DNA of 64,000 nt, from contig CATJTQ010000067.1 in NCBI GenBank assembly GCA_949743325.1, positions 1 to 64,000 of the forward strand, given 5' to 3'. This stretch comes from an uncultured Lachnospiraceae bacterium. Its GTDB lineage: Bacteria > Bacillota > Clostridia > Lachnospirales > Lachnospiraceae. Every line of letters begins with the position of its first letter. Position 1 is the stretch's first letter. The translations under genes were made by a program, and so were the position numbers. The notes beneath the pieces are model-generated. The model saw only the letters and a list, made by a program, of their open reading frames with translations. It searched no databases and had not been told where the DNA came from. Below are positions 9,171 through 16,862 of this stretch, piece after piece.

Positions 9171-10190
9171 ATGAAAATTATAGTAACAGGCGGCGCCGGC
9201 TTTATTGGCGGAAATTTTGTACACTTAATGGTAAATAAATATCCTGACTATGACATTATATGTTTGGACAAGCTGACTTATGCTGGTAATTTAGAGACTT
9301 TAGAGTCAGTGATGGATAAGAAAAATTTTAAATTTGTAAAAGGCGATATTGCAGACAGAGATTTTATTTATAAATTATTTGAGGAAGAAAAGCCAGATGT
9401 AATAGTTAATTTTGCAGCTGAAAGTCATGTTGACCGTTCAATTACAGACCCGGGGATTTTCTTGCAGACAAATGTGTTGGGCACGGGTGTTTTGCTTGAT
9501 GCATGTCGTAAGTATGGAATCGAGAGATATCATCAAGTGTCAACTGATGAGGTGTATGGTGATCTTCCGCTTGACAGACCTGATCTTTTCTTTACTGAAG
9601 AAACTCCGCTGCACACGTCAAGTCCTTATTCTGCATCGAAGGCTTCTTCAGATTTATTGGTGCTTGCATATCACAGAACATTTAAGCTTCCGGTAACGAT
9701 ATCGCGATGTTCTAACAATTACGGACCTTATCATTTCCCAGAAAAGCTTATTCCTCTAATTATTGCAAATGCATTAAATGATAAAGAACTTCCGGTGTAT
9801 GGTAAGGGTGAAAATGTCCGTGACTGGCTGTATGTTGAAGATCACTGCAAAGCTATTGATCTTATAATTCACAAAGGAAAGGTCGGCGAAGTTTATAATA
9901 TAGGCGGACATAATGAAAAAACAAATCTTGAAGTTGTCAAAACTGTAATTCATGAACTTGGAAAGAGTGAAGATCTTATAACATATGTAACTGATCGTCC
10001 AGGACATGATATGAGATATGCCATTGATCCAACTAAGATTCATAATGAGCTTGGCTGGCTGCCGGAGACAAAGTTTGAAGACGGAATTAAGAAAACTGTA
10101 AAATGGTATCTTGACAATAAGAAGTGGTGGGAAAATATTATAAGCGGTGAATATCAGAACTATTACGAAAAACAGTATGGTAATCGTTAG
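9171..10190 (+). CDS. rfbB: dTDP-glucose 4,6-dehydratase
   Basis: Second pathway enzyme: oxidises and dehydrates dTDP-glucose to dTDP-4-keto-6-deoxyglucose with bound NAD. The 339-residue extended short-chain dehydrogenase starts with the Rossmann motif VTGGAGFIGGNF, has FAAESHVDRSI near residue 82, STDEVYGD near 124 (catalytic Thr, Asp, Glu) and YSASKASSD near 150 (Tyr and Lys). The NNYGPYHFPEKLIP segment confirms the RmlB subgroup. The start has GAAAGGAAAG upstream. The 103-nt gap to rfbC is the only sizeable one in the set and shows no clear terminator. Confidence 0.96.
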   Translation: MKIIVTGGAGFIGGNFVHLMVNKYPDYDIICLDKLTYAGNLETLESVMDKKNFKFVKGDIADRDFIYKLFEEEKPDVIVNFAAESHVDRSITDPGIFLQTNVLGTGVLLDACRKYGIERYHQVSTDEVYGDLPLDRPDLFFTEETPLHTSSPYSASKASSDLLVLAYHRTFKLPVTISRCSNNYGPYHFPEKLIPLIIANALNDKELPVYGKGENVRDWLYVEDHCKAIDLIIHKGKVGEVYNIGGHNEKTNLEVVKTVIHELGKSEDLITYVTDRPGHDMRYAIDPTKIHNELGWLPETKFEDGIKKTVKWYLDNKKWWENIISGEYQNYYEKQYGNR

Positions 10191-10202
10191 GGAGGTATTT
10201 TA

Positions 10203-11054
10203 GTGAAAGTATTAGTTACAGGTGTTAAAGGTCAGCTTGGCTATGATGTTATGAAAGAGTTGAAAAAGCGCGGAATTGAAGGTATTGGCGCTGACTTGGA
10301 AGAATTTGACATTACAGATGCAGAGCAGACAAGAAGTTTTATTATGCAGCATAAACCTGACGCAGTCATTCACTGTTCTGCTTACACTGCAGTTGACAGA
10401 GCGGAAGAAGATATAGAGGTTTGCAGAAATGTCAATGTAAACGGACCAAAAAATATTGCTGCAGTATGTAGAGAGTTAGACTGCAAGATGATTTATATAA
10501 GCACGGATTATGTATTTCCGGGCGATGGGGATAATTATTATGAACCTGATGATCCTACAGGACCTAAAGGTCAATATGGAATTACGAAGCTCGATGGAGA
10601 GAAAGAAGTTATTAAAGCTATAGATAAATATTTTATTGTTCGTGTTTCATGGGTTTTTGGCATAAATGGCAATAATTTTATTAAGACGATGCTTCGTCTT
10701 GGAAAAGATCATGATACGCTCACTGTTGTAAATGACCAGATTGGTTCGCCAACGTATACTCCCGATTTAGCAGTTTTATTGTGTGATATGGTTGTAACAG
10801 AAAAATATGGTATATATCATGCTACTAATGAGGGTATTTGTTCTTGGGATGCGTTTGCAAGAGCTATATTTGATAAGGCGGGATATACAAATGTTACTGT
10901 TGTTCCAGTTACAACAGAAGAGTATGGAGCAAAAGCTCCGCGTCCAAAAAATTCAAGAATGTCCAAGGAAAAACTTGTTGAAAATGGATTTAAAAAGCTT
11001 CCTACATGGCAGGACGCTCTTGAGAGATATTTAAAAGAATTAGAACAGGCTTAA
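10203..11054 (+). CDS. rfbD: dTDP-4-dehydrorhamnose reductase
   Basis: Last step: NAD(P)H reduction to dTDP-L-rhamnose. The 283-residue protein begins VLVTGVKGQLGYDV (nucleotide-binding loop), has CSAYTAVDRAEED near residue 60, ISTDYVFPGD near 98 and YGITKLDGEKE near 125 (catalytic Tyr and Lys). It starts with GTG at 10203, preceded by GGGAGG, 12 nt after rfbB. The streptococcal counterpart is gacA. A hairpin follows before the ABC exporter gene, so expression downstream may be partly uncoupled. Confidence 0.95.
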   Translation: MKVLVTGVKGQLGYDVMKELKKRGIEGIGADLEEFDITDAEQTRSFIMQHKPDAVIHCSAYTAVDRAEEDIEVCRNVNVNGPKNIAAVCRELDCKMIYISTDYVFPGDGDNYYEPDDPTGPKGQYGITKLDGEKEVIKAIDKYFIVRVSWVFGINGNNFIKTMLRLGKDHDTLTVVNDQIGSPTYTPDLAVLLCDMVVTEKYGIYHATNEGICSWDAFARAIFDKAGYTNVTVVPVTTEEYGAKAPRPKNSRMSKEKLVENGFKKLPTWQDALERYLKELEQA

Positions 11055-11065
11055 TGCCGAAAAAA

Positions 11066-11091
11066 TTCCCTGCCTTAATAAGGGCAGGGAT
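11066..11091. terminator. GC-rich hairpin between rfbD and the exporter gene
   Basis: TCCCTGCC pairs with GGCAGGGA across a short loop, with A-rich sequence on the left side and no T-run on the right. It may attenuate readthrough or mark an RNA-processing site; it is a poor canonical terminator on the + strand. Confidence 0.45.
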
Positions 11092-11154
11092 TTATGAGGT
11101 TAAAATATAATTTATGGATTGTTGAAGTAACCGTTTAAAAGAGAGGAAAGACTT

Positions 11155-12546
11155 ATGTCGAAGAAAAAGATTGCGGCTCTGTTTTTTATTATTGCGGCCG
11201 CAGTATTAAGTAATTATCTTATTTTTACAAAAATACAGCCGGATATTTCTATGCAGCCTAAGCTGATTATGGATATTAAATGTGACAAAGAAGAGCTTTA
11301 TCAGATTTATTACAGTATAAGTGAGTACAAGGAGGGTGCATGGGGAGAAGGAGATTCTGTCTATGCAAATTATAGCGATAAAGGGGAAGAGCGGACAATT
11401 GAATTTGCGTTTCCGTCGCAGGTTAAGTATTTGCGCTTTGATCTTGGCGCTACTCCGGCTTCTCATGAAATTGAGAATGTCAGTATTACTTGTAAATCTG
11501 AAAGTATTGATATAGATTTTTCAGAACATATGATAGATGGATATAAAAATATGATTTCATCTATTAATAATGATAATGGCAGATATAATATAAAAACAAA
11601 TGGTGACGACGGATATTTAGTATTAGATTTAAGTCAGTATGATTTTGGCAAGTTTGTTGTTGAAGCACAGGAGCAGCCAATATTTATAAATAAAATTATC
11701 CTTTGTGTAACTATAGATCTTATGCTGCTTTTTGCATTTTTGTTCTTGGGACGGTTTGCTGGTCTGCCGATTGAAGTTTACCATAACAGGCGTCTTGTAA
11801 TGAACTTGGCTAAAAATGATTTTAAAACCAAATATGCAGGTTCATATCTTGGCATTATATGGGCGTTTGTTCAACCAGTAGTAACTATTGCTGTATATAG
11901 TTTTGTTTTTCAGGTAGGTTTTCGCTCAGGTGCAGTAATGGATTGTCCGTTTGTTTTATGGCTTATGGCTGGTATGGTGCCATGGTTCTTTTTTTCAGAT
12001 GCATTGAACGGTGGAACTAGCAGTATGCTTGAGTACACATATCTTGTTAAAAAAGTAGTTTTTAAGATAAGTATACTGCCGATAGTAAAAATATTGTCAG
12101 CATTATTTGTACATTTATTCTTTGTATTTATAACAATAGTTTTATTTGCAATATTTGGATATTATCCTGATTTATATACAATTCAGGTTATTTATTATAC
12201 GTTCTGTCTGTTTGTATTTGTGTTAGGCTTATCATATGCTACATGTTCAATAGTTATATTTTTCAGAGATTTAGGACAGATTATTGCAATTATACTTCAG
12301 GTTGGCGTGTGGATGACGCCGATTATGTGGCAGGAGACAATGATTGCGGAGGGAAATCGTTGGATATTAAAGCTTAATCCAATTTATTATGTAGTAAATG
12401 GTTACAGAGAAGCTTTAATTGATAAGAAATGGTTCTTTGAAAACCCTAACCAACTTGTTTATTTTTGGTTTGTTACAGCGGTTATATTTGTGTTTGGTTC
12501 AGTGATTTTTAAACGTTTAAAGGCCCATTTTGCTGATGTATTGTAA
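11155..12546 (+). CDS. Polysaccharide ABC exporter permease (Wzm type) with extra N-terminal ectodomain
   Basis: Membrane subunit of an ABC-2 exporter that moves lipid-linked polysaccharide across the membrane. Residues of about 200-463 are an ordinary Wzm/TagG-type permease: FKTKYAGSYLGIIWAFVQP near 222, then five to six hydrophobic segments and a MTPIMWQE loop. The first 200 residues are unusual: one membrane span (7-25), then about 150 residues of likely extracytoplasmic beta domain containing YLRFDLG and ending with a second span at 180-200. Typical Wzm proteins are about 260 residues, so this looks like a fusion. The ATPase partner lies two genes downstream, with a GtrA gene between them. 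A good GAGAGGAAAG site precedes the ATG. Confidence 0.88.
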   Translation: MSKKKIAALFFIIAAAVLSNYLIFTKIQPDISMQPKLIMDIKCDKEELYQIYYSISEYKEGAWGEGDSVYANYSDKGEERTIEFAFPSQVKYLRFDLGATPASHEIENVSITCKSESIDIDFSEHMIDGYKNMISSINNDNGRYNIKTNGDDGYLVLDLSQYDFGKFVVEAQEQPIFINKIILCVTIDLMLLFAFLFLGRFAGLPIEVYHNRRLVMNLAKNDFKTKYAGSYLGIIWAFVQPVVTIAVYSFVFQVGFRSGAVMDCPFVLWLMAGMVPWFFFSDALNGGTSSMLEYTYLVKKVVFKISILPIVKILSALFVHLFFVFITIVLFAIFGYYPDLYTIQVIYYTFCLFVFVLGLSYATCSIVIFFRDLGQIIAIILQVGVWMTPIMWQETMIAEGNRWILKLNPIYYVVNGYREALIDKKWFFENPNQLVYFWFVTAVIFVFGSVIFKRLKAHFADVL

Positions 12547-12585
12547 ATATTAGATTAGATGTTTACAGTGTTCTAGGAGGAAAAA

Positions 12586-13011
12586 ATGAAAAATATAATA
12601 CAGCAGTTTCTGAAATTTGGCGTAGTTGGCGCAATTGCATTTTTTATTGACAGCGGGATAATGATGTTGCTTCATAATGTGTGTGGTATGCCGATAATAC
12701 CTGCTAATGTAATTTCGTTTTCTGTCTCAGTAATCTTTAATTATATTGCAAGTATGAAATATGTATTTGAGGGAAGAAACGATATAAGCAAGACAAAAGA
12801 GTTTGTTATATTTATTATTTTAAGTGTGATTGGTCTTGTAATTAATACTTTTGTCATGTGGATTATTGTTGACGTGGCATTTTCAAAGATGGACAATGCC
12901 ACAGTTCTGTATGATATACTCTGTCTGAGTGCTAAAATTTTTGCTACAGCTATTGTTACGGTGTATAATTTTGTTACTAGAAAGATTTTTCTTGAAAATA
13001 AAGAAGCATAA
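12586..13011 (+). CDS. GtrA family membrane protein
   Basis: A 141-residue protein with four predicted membrane spans and the GtrA hallmark start FLKFGVVGAIAFFIDSGIM, plus an NVISFSVSVIFNYIASMKYVF segment near residue 45. GtrA-like proteins are thought to help move undecaprenyl-phosphate-linked sugars across the membrane for side-chain addition. A GtrB-like glycosyltransferase and a large GT-C-like protein, the other two parts of such a system, lie on the opposite strand at 22561-26027. AGGAGG precedes the ATG, and the gene fits between the exporter permease and its ATPase with short gaps on both sides. Confidence 0.9.
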   Translation: MKNIIQQFLKFGVVGAIAFFIDSGIMMLLHNVCGMPIIPANVISFSVSVIFNYIASMKYVFEGRNDISKTKEFVIFIILSVIGLVINTFVMWIIVDVAFSKMDNATVLYDILCLSAKIFATAIVTVYNFVTRKIFLENKEA

Positions 13012-13029
13012 ATTGGAAGGTAGGATATT

Positions 13030-14361
13030 ATGTCAGAATATGCGATTCAGGTTCAAAATGTTGAGAAAATGTATAAGTTGTATGATAAACCTACTGACAG
13101 ATTAAAAGAGTCTCTTGGTTTTTCAAGAAAAAAACGCTACAAGGAACATTTTGCACTTGATAATGTAAGCTTTAATGTAAAAAAAGGAGAAACTGTAGGA
13201 ATTATCGGGACTAATGGTTCTGGTAAATCTACTATATTAAAAATAATTACAGGTGTGTTAAATCCTACGGGAGGAAATATTTTAGTAGATGGGAGAATCT
13301 CAGCTCTTCTTGAGCTTGGTGCAGGATTTAACGGTGAATATACTGGAATTGAAAATGTGTACTTAAACGGAACAATGATTGGTTTTTCAAGAGAAGAGAT
13401 AGATGCTAAATTACAAGATATTCTAGATTTTGCAGATATAGGTGATTTTGTCAATCAACCAGTGAAAACATATTCAAGCGGTATGTTTGTGCGTCTTGCG
13501 TTTGCAGTTGCAATTAATATTGACCCGGAGATACTTATAGTCGACGAGGCATTATCAGTTGGCGACGTGTTTTTTCAGGCAAAATGTTACCATAAATTTG
13601 AGGAATTTAAGAAGATGGGCAAGACCATACTTTTTGTAAGTCATGATTTGGGAAGTATTGGAAAATATTGTGACAGAGTTGTTCTGCTTAACAAGGGAAA
13701 AAAACTCAATGAAGGTTCTCCTAAAGAAATGATTGATATTTATAAGAAACTTCTTGTAAATCAATATGATGTTGAGACAGGACAGACTCTAGGGGATACA
13801 CAAAACGATAATGAAGAAAAAGTGATTGAAAATAACAATAAAGGTTCAGAAGCGATAAAAAGTGCTGCAGCGGCTTCAGCAGACAAAAATTTGTGGAAAT
13901 CAAGATTTGATTTAAATCCTAATACAATTGAGTATGGAAGCAAAGAGGCAGAAATTGTGGACTATGCCATTGTCGATGATTCAGGCAGTTATAATAATGC
14001 AATAGAAAAGGGTAAGAAATTTACGATAAAGTTTAAAATTGACTTTCATGATAAAGTTACAGAGCCAATTTTTGCTTACACAATAAAAAATTTGCAGGGA
14101 ACTGAAATAACAGGAACTAACACAATGTTTGAAGGCAAAGGAATTGTATCGGCGGATAGTGGCGACAGTAAAATTGTTGCTTTTACACAGAATGCAGATT
14201 TACAGGGGGGAGAATACTTAATTTCTTTTGGCTGTACTGGATATACGAATGGTGAATTTACTGTATATCATCGTCTGTATGATGTTGTAAATTTAACGGT
14301 TGTATCGCAGAAAAATACAGTAGGATTTTATGATATGAACTCAGAGATTGAGATAGAGTGA
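13030..14361 (+). CDS. Polysaccharide ABC exporter ATPase (Wzt type) with C-terminal glycan-binding domain
   Basis: ATPase subunit for the permease at 11155. Residues 1-245 are the nucleotide-binding domain: Walker A GTNGSGKST (about 60), signature YSSGMFVRLAFA (about 148), Walker B ILIVDEALSVGD (about 169) and the switch His in FVSHD (about 202). Residues of about 300-443 form an extra beta-rich domain that matches the Wzt carbohydrate-binding domain in place and character. In E. coli O8/O9 and Klebsiella O12 exporters such a domain recognises the modified non-reducing end of the finished chain. That matters here because a methyltransferase and a kinase-like gene come next. The linker (245-295) is polar and low in complexity. 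Confidence 0.93.
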   Translation: MSEYAIQVQNVEKMYKLYDKPTDRLKESLGFSRKKRYKEHFALDNVSFNVKKGETVGIIGTNGSGKSTILKIITGVLNPTGGNILVDGRISALLELGAGFNGEYTGIENVYLNGTMIGFSREEIDAKLQDILDFADIGDFVNQPVKTYSSGMFVRLAFAVAINIDPEILIVDEALSVGDVFFQAKCYHKFEEFKKMGKTILFVSHDLGSIGKYCDRVVLLNKGKKLNEGSPKEMIDIYKKLLVNQYDVETGQTLGDTQNDNEEKVIENNNKGSEAIKSAAAASADKNLWKSRFDLNPNTIEYGSKEAEIVDYAIVDDSGSYNNAIEKGKKFTIKFKIDFHDKVTEPIFAYTIKNLQGTEITGTNTMFEGKGIVSADSGDSKIVAFTQNADLQGGEYLISFGCTGYTNGEFTVYHRLYDVVNLTVVSQKNTVGFYDMNSEIEIE

Positions 14362-14425
14362 TGGAGATTCAAGTAAGCATGTTAAAATATTGCACATATC
14401 CTTTAATAAGAAAAGGGGGTATATT

Positions 14426-15388
14426 ATGGTTGAAAAAATAGGAAATATATTGTTGGATTATGAATTTTACAAAGGACAAGATATTTACAGTGACGGTGAT
14501 GTTGAAGATAAAATACTTGACATTGTAAAAAATTATGAGCCGCATGAGTTTAACAAAATTATTGCTGAGAAAAAAGATTGGGCTGTAATGTATCATCTTT
14601 CCCATATACGTAGAAATATATTGGGTCCCCTTAATATAAAAAAGACAGATAAAGTGCTTGAGATAGGATCAGGCTGCGGAGCTATTACCGGAGGACTTGC
14701 GGCGAAGGCTAAGAGTGTTACATGCGTTGAATTGTCTAAGAAACGTAGTATTATAAATGCAAATCAAAATAAAACATGTGAAAATGTAAAGATAATGATT
14801 GGTAATTTTCAAGATATAGAGCCTACGCTTGAAAATGATTTTAATGTTATCACTCTTATAGGTGTGTTTGAATATGCGGGTTTGTATATTGACAGTGATA
14901 ATCCTTTTGAAGAATTTTTAGCACAGATATCAAAACATTTAGCTCCTGGCGGACAGCTTATTATTGCAATAGAGAATAAATTTGGAATGAAATATTGGGC
15001 CGGATGCCAAGAAGATCATCTGGGAGGATACTTTAGCGGTCTTGAGGGATATAATGAAGAGTGTGAAGGAATTCGAACATTTTCAAAAAAGGAACTGGAG
15101 GAGATTTTTGATAAGACAGGCGTATGGGATGTAACATTTTATTATCCTTATCCTGATTATAAATTTCCAATGGTTCTGTATTCTGATGATGTACTGCCAA
15201 AACTAGGCGATTTAAATATTAATTTGCAGAATTTTGACAGAGAGAGACTTGTTCTCTTTAATGAGACAAGAGTGTATGATGAACTAATAAAAGATAATGC
15301 ATTTCCGTATTTCTCTAATTCATTTATGACCGTTTTGAGAAAAGCATGTAAGTCTGAAAAAGATGATTGCAGAGGAGGAGCGCTATGA
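14426..15388 (+). CDS. SAM-dependent methyltransferase, candidate chain-end modifier
   Basis: A 320-residue class I methyltransferase. The SAM-binding loop VLEIGSGCGAITGGLA is at about residues 77-92, the acidic ribose-binding position in VTCVELSK near 100, and a post-motif VITLIGVFEYAG near 140. The later segment GGQLIIAIENKFGMKYWAG resembles the methyltransferase half of WbdD-type chain terminators. I start at the ATG at 14426 because AAAAGGGGG lies 6 nt upstream; the TTG at 14390 is less likely. Its stop overlaps the start of the next, kinase-like gene (ATGA), implying translational coupling. Position directly after a Wzt with a glycan-binding domain suggests it caps the exported polysaccharide. 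Confidence 0.85.
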   Translation: MVEKIGNILLDYEFYKGQDIYSDGDVEDKILDIVKNYEPHEFNKIIAEKKDWAVMYHLSHIRRNILGPLNIKKTDKVLEIGSGCGAITGGLAAKAKSVTCVELSKKRSIINANQNKTCENVKIMIGNFQDIEPTLENDFNVITLIGVFEYAGLYIDSDNPFEEFLAQISKHLAPGGQLIIAIENKFGMKYWAGCQEDHLGGYFSGLEGYNEECEGIRTFSKKELEEIFDKTGVWDVTFYYPYPDYKFPMVLYSDDVLPKLGDLNINLQNFDRERLVLFNETRVYDELIKDNAFPYFSNSFMTVLRKACKSEKDDCRGGAL

Positions 15389-16839
15389 ATAAAATAATAT
15401 ATACAAAGTTTTCTAATGAGAGAGCTCCTGAATTTGCGGTAAAGACAGATATTGTTAAATATGAAGATGGAAGTAAAGGAGTTAGAAAATCTCCTGCCGA
15501 TAAAAAAGCTGATTTATTTGTCAGACAGCTTCCAGTAAGATATGAAAAAATAAAAAAGCTGTTTGAAAATACTAAAATTGTTCCTTGCAGTTGTGTATGG
15601 GACAATGAAGAGGAATGTGCAGAGTTTGAGTTTGTAAATGGTATTTCATTGGAAAAACAATTAGATATTTACTTAGAAGAAAATAATTATGATAAACTAT
15701 TTAGTTTAATAAATGATTATTTTGATATTTGCAGAAAGACGTCTAATTTGGAATTTGCAGTTAGTGAAGAGTTTGAGAGTGTGTTTGGAGAGGTACACTT
15801 GTCAAACTGTTATAAGTCATTTCAACTTAGCAATATAGATATGATTTTTGAAAACATTCTGATTAATGAAAAATGTTGGATGCTGATAGACTATGAATGG
15901 TGTTTCGAATTTGCTGTTCCTGTTGATTTTATACTGTATAGGGCGCTGCATTATTATGTTTATACGAGGAAGTCGCGTGAAATTTTAATAGAAAAAGGTA
16001 TTTTTGATTTATTGGGAGATGCAAAAGAAGACATATCAGTTTTTGCGGCAATGGAAAAAAGTTTTCAGAAATATATAGAGGGAAATATAGTAGCAGTAAG
16101 AACACTTTACAGTTTCTTAGGTCAGACAGCACATAATATTGTAAAGATACTTGTTGATGGAGCTCCAGGTTATACATTAAATCATATAGAGATTTATAAA
16201 AATTATGGTGATGGGTTTGTTTTCCAGGAGAGGGAAAAATATGATGCTGTCTTAAATGGCAATATCTGTAAAATAAGAATTTCTGTAGAAGATAGTGTTA
16301 AAATGCTTAGAGTTGACCCAGCGCCGTGCGGATGCGGGTTAAAAGTTACAAAGTTTTGTGCAATATGGGAAGATGAACAAGAAGATTTAGCTGAAATTGT
16401 TAGTTATAATGGTGTTAAAGTTGCAGAAAATATATATATATTTTCAAATAATGATCCATGGTTTTGGATAGATATTGCAGATGGAAAAAGAGGTATTGTT
16501 GAACTAGAGTATGAAATCAATACATTTGGAAATTCGGCTGTTGCTGCAATGAATTATATGGCTGATGAGATACAAAATCTTAAAGCAGATATTGATAAAT
16601 GCGGCGAACAGGAGGAAGATTTGCTTAGACAGATAGAAAATTTGCAGCTTGTTCTGGGAGAAGAACAAGCAAAAACTATTGCCGAGAGAGGTCAGAAAGA
16701 ATATTTTCAGCGTGAGTTTGAAAGACTTCAGACTGAGAATAATTTGTTAAATGAAGAGATAAATTCTATTCATGACAGTTTGAGTTGGAAAGTTACAAAG
16801 CCGCTCAGAAATACAAAAGAAATTTTCAAAGCAAAGTAA
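15385..16839 (+). CDS. Kinase-fold protein with C-terminal coiled coil, WbdD-like second half
   Basis: A 484-residue cytoplasmic protein. Residues 1-260 resemble a small-molecule or sugar kinase: a likely catalytic loop SNIDMIFENIL (about 148, Asp and Asn) is followed by LIDYEW (about 168), which sits where the metal-binding DFG would be. Residues of about 260-385 look beta-rich. Residues of about 390-470 are a long heptad-rich coiled coil (EIQNLKADI, LLRQIENLQL, FERLQTENNLL), and the tail SLSWKVTKPLR is common at the ends of wall-glycan transferases. In WbdD a methyltransferase, kinase and coiled-coil ruler are joined in one chain; here the methyltransferase is a separate, overlapping gene. 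The ATG at 15385 has AGGAGGAG upstream. Kinase activity is inferred from weak motifs. Confidence 0.7.
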   Translation: MNKIIYTKFSNERAPEFAVKTDIVKYEDGSKGVRKSPADKKADLFVRQLPVRYEKIKKLFENTKIVPCSCVWDNEEECAEFEFVNGISLEKQLDIYLEENNYDKLFSLINDYFDICRKTSNLEFAVSEEFESVFGEVHLSNCYKSFQLSNIDMIFENILINEKCWMLIDYEWCFEFAVPVDFILYRALHYYVYTRKSREILIEKGIFDLLGDAKEDISVFAAMEKSFQKYIEGNIVAVRTLYSFLGQTAHNIVKILVDGAPGYTLNHIEIYKNYGDGFVFQEREKYDAVLNGNICKIRISVEDSVKMLRVDPAPCGCGLKVTKFCAIWEDEQEDLAEIVSYNGVKVAENIYIFSNNDPWFWIDIADGKRGIVELEYEINTFGNSAVAAMNYMADEIQNLKADIDKCGEQEEDLLRQIENLQLVLGEEQAKTIAERGQKEYFQREFERLQTENNLLNEEINSIHDSLSWKVTKPLRNTKEIFKAK

Positions 16840-16862
16840 GTGCGAAGAATGGAAGGGTAAAA

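Noticed and set aside
13137..13454. A 105-residue - strand reading frame opposite the Wzt ATPase domain
   Set aside because: It mirrors the conserved ATPase sequence and lacks a ribosome site.
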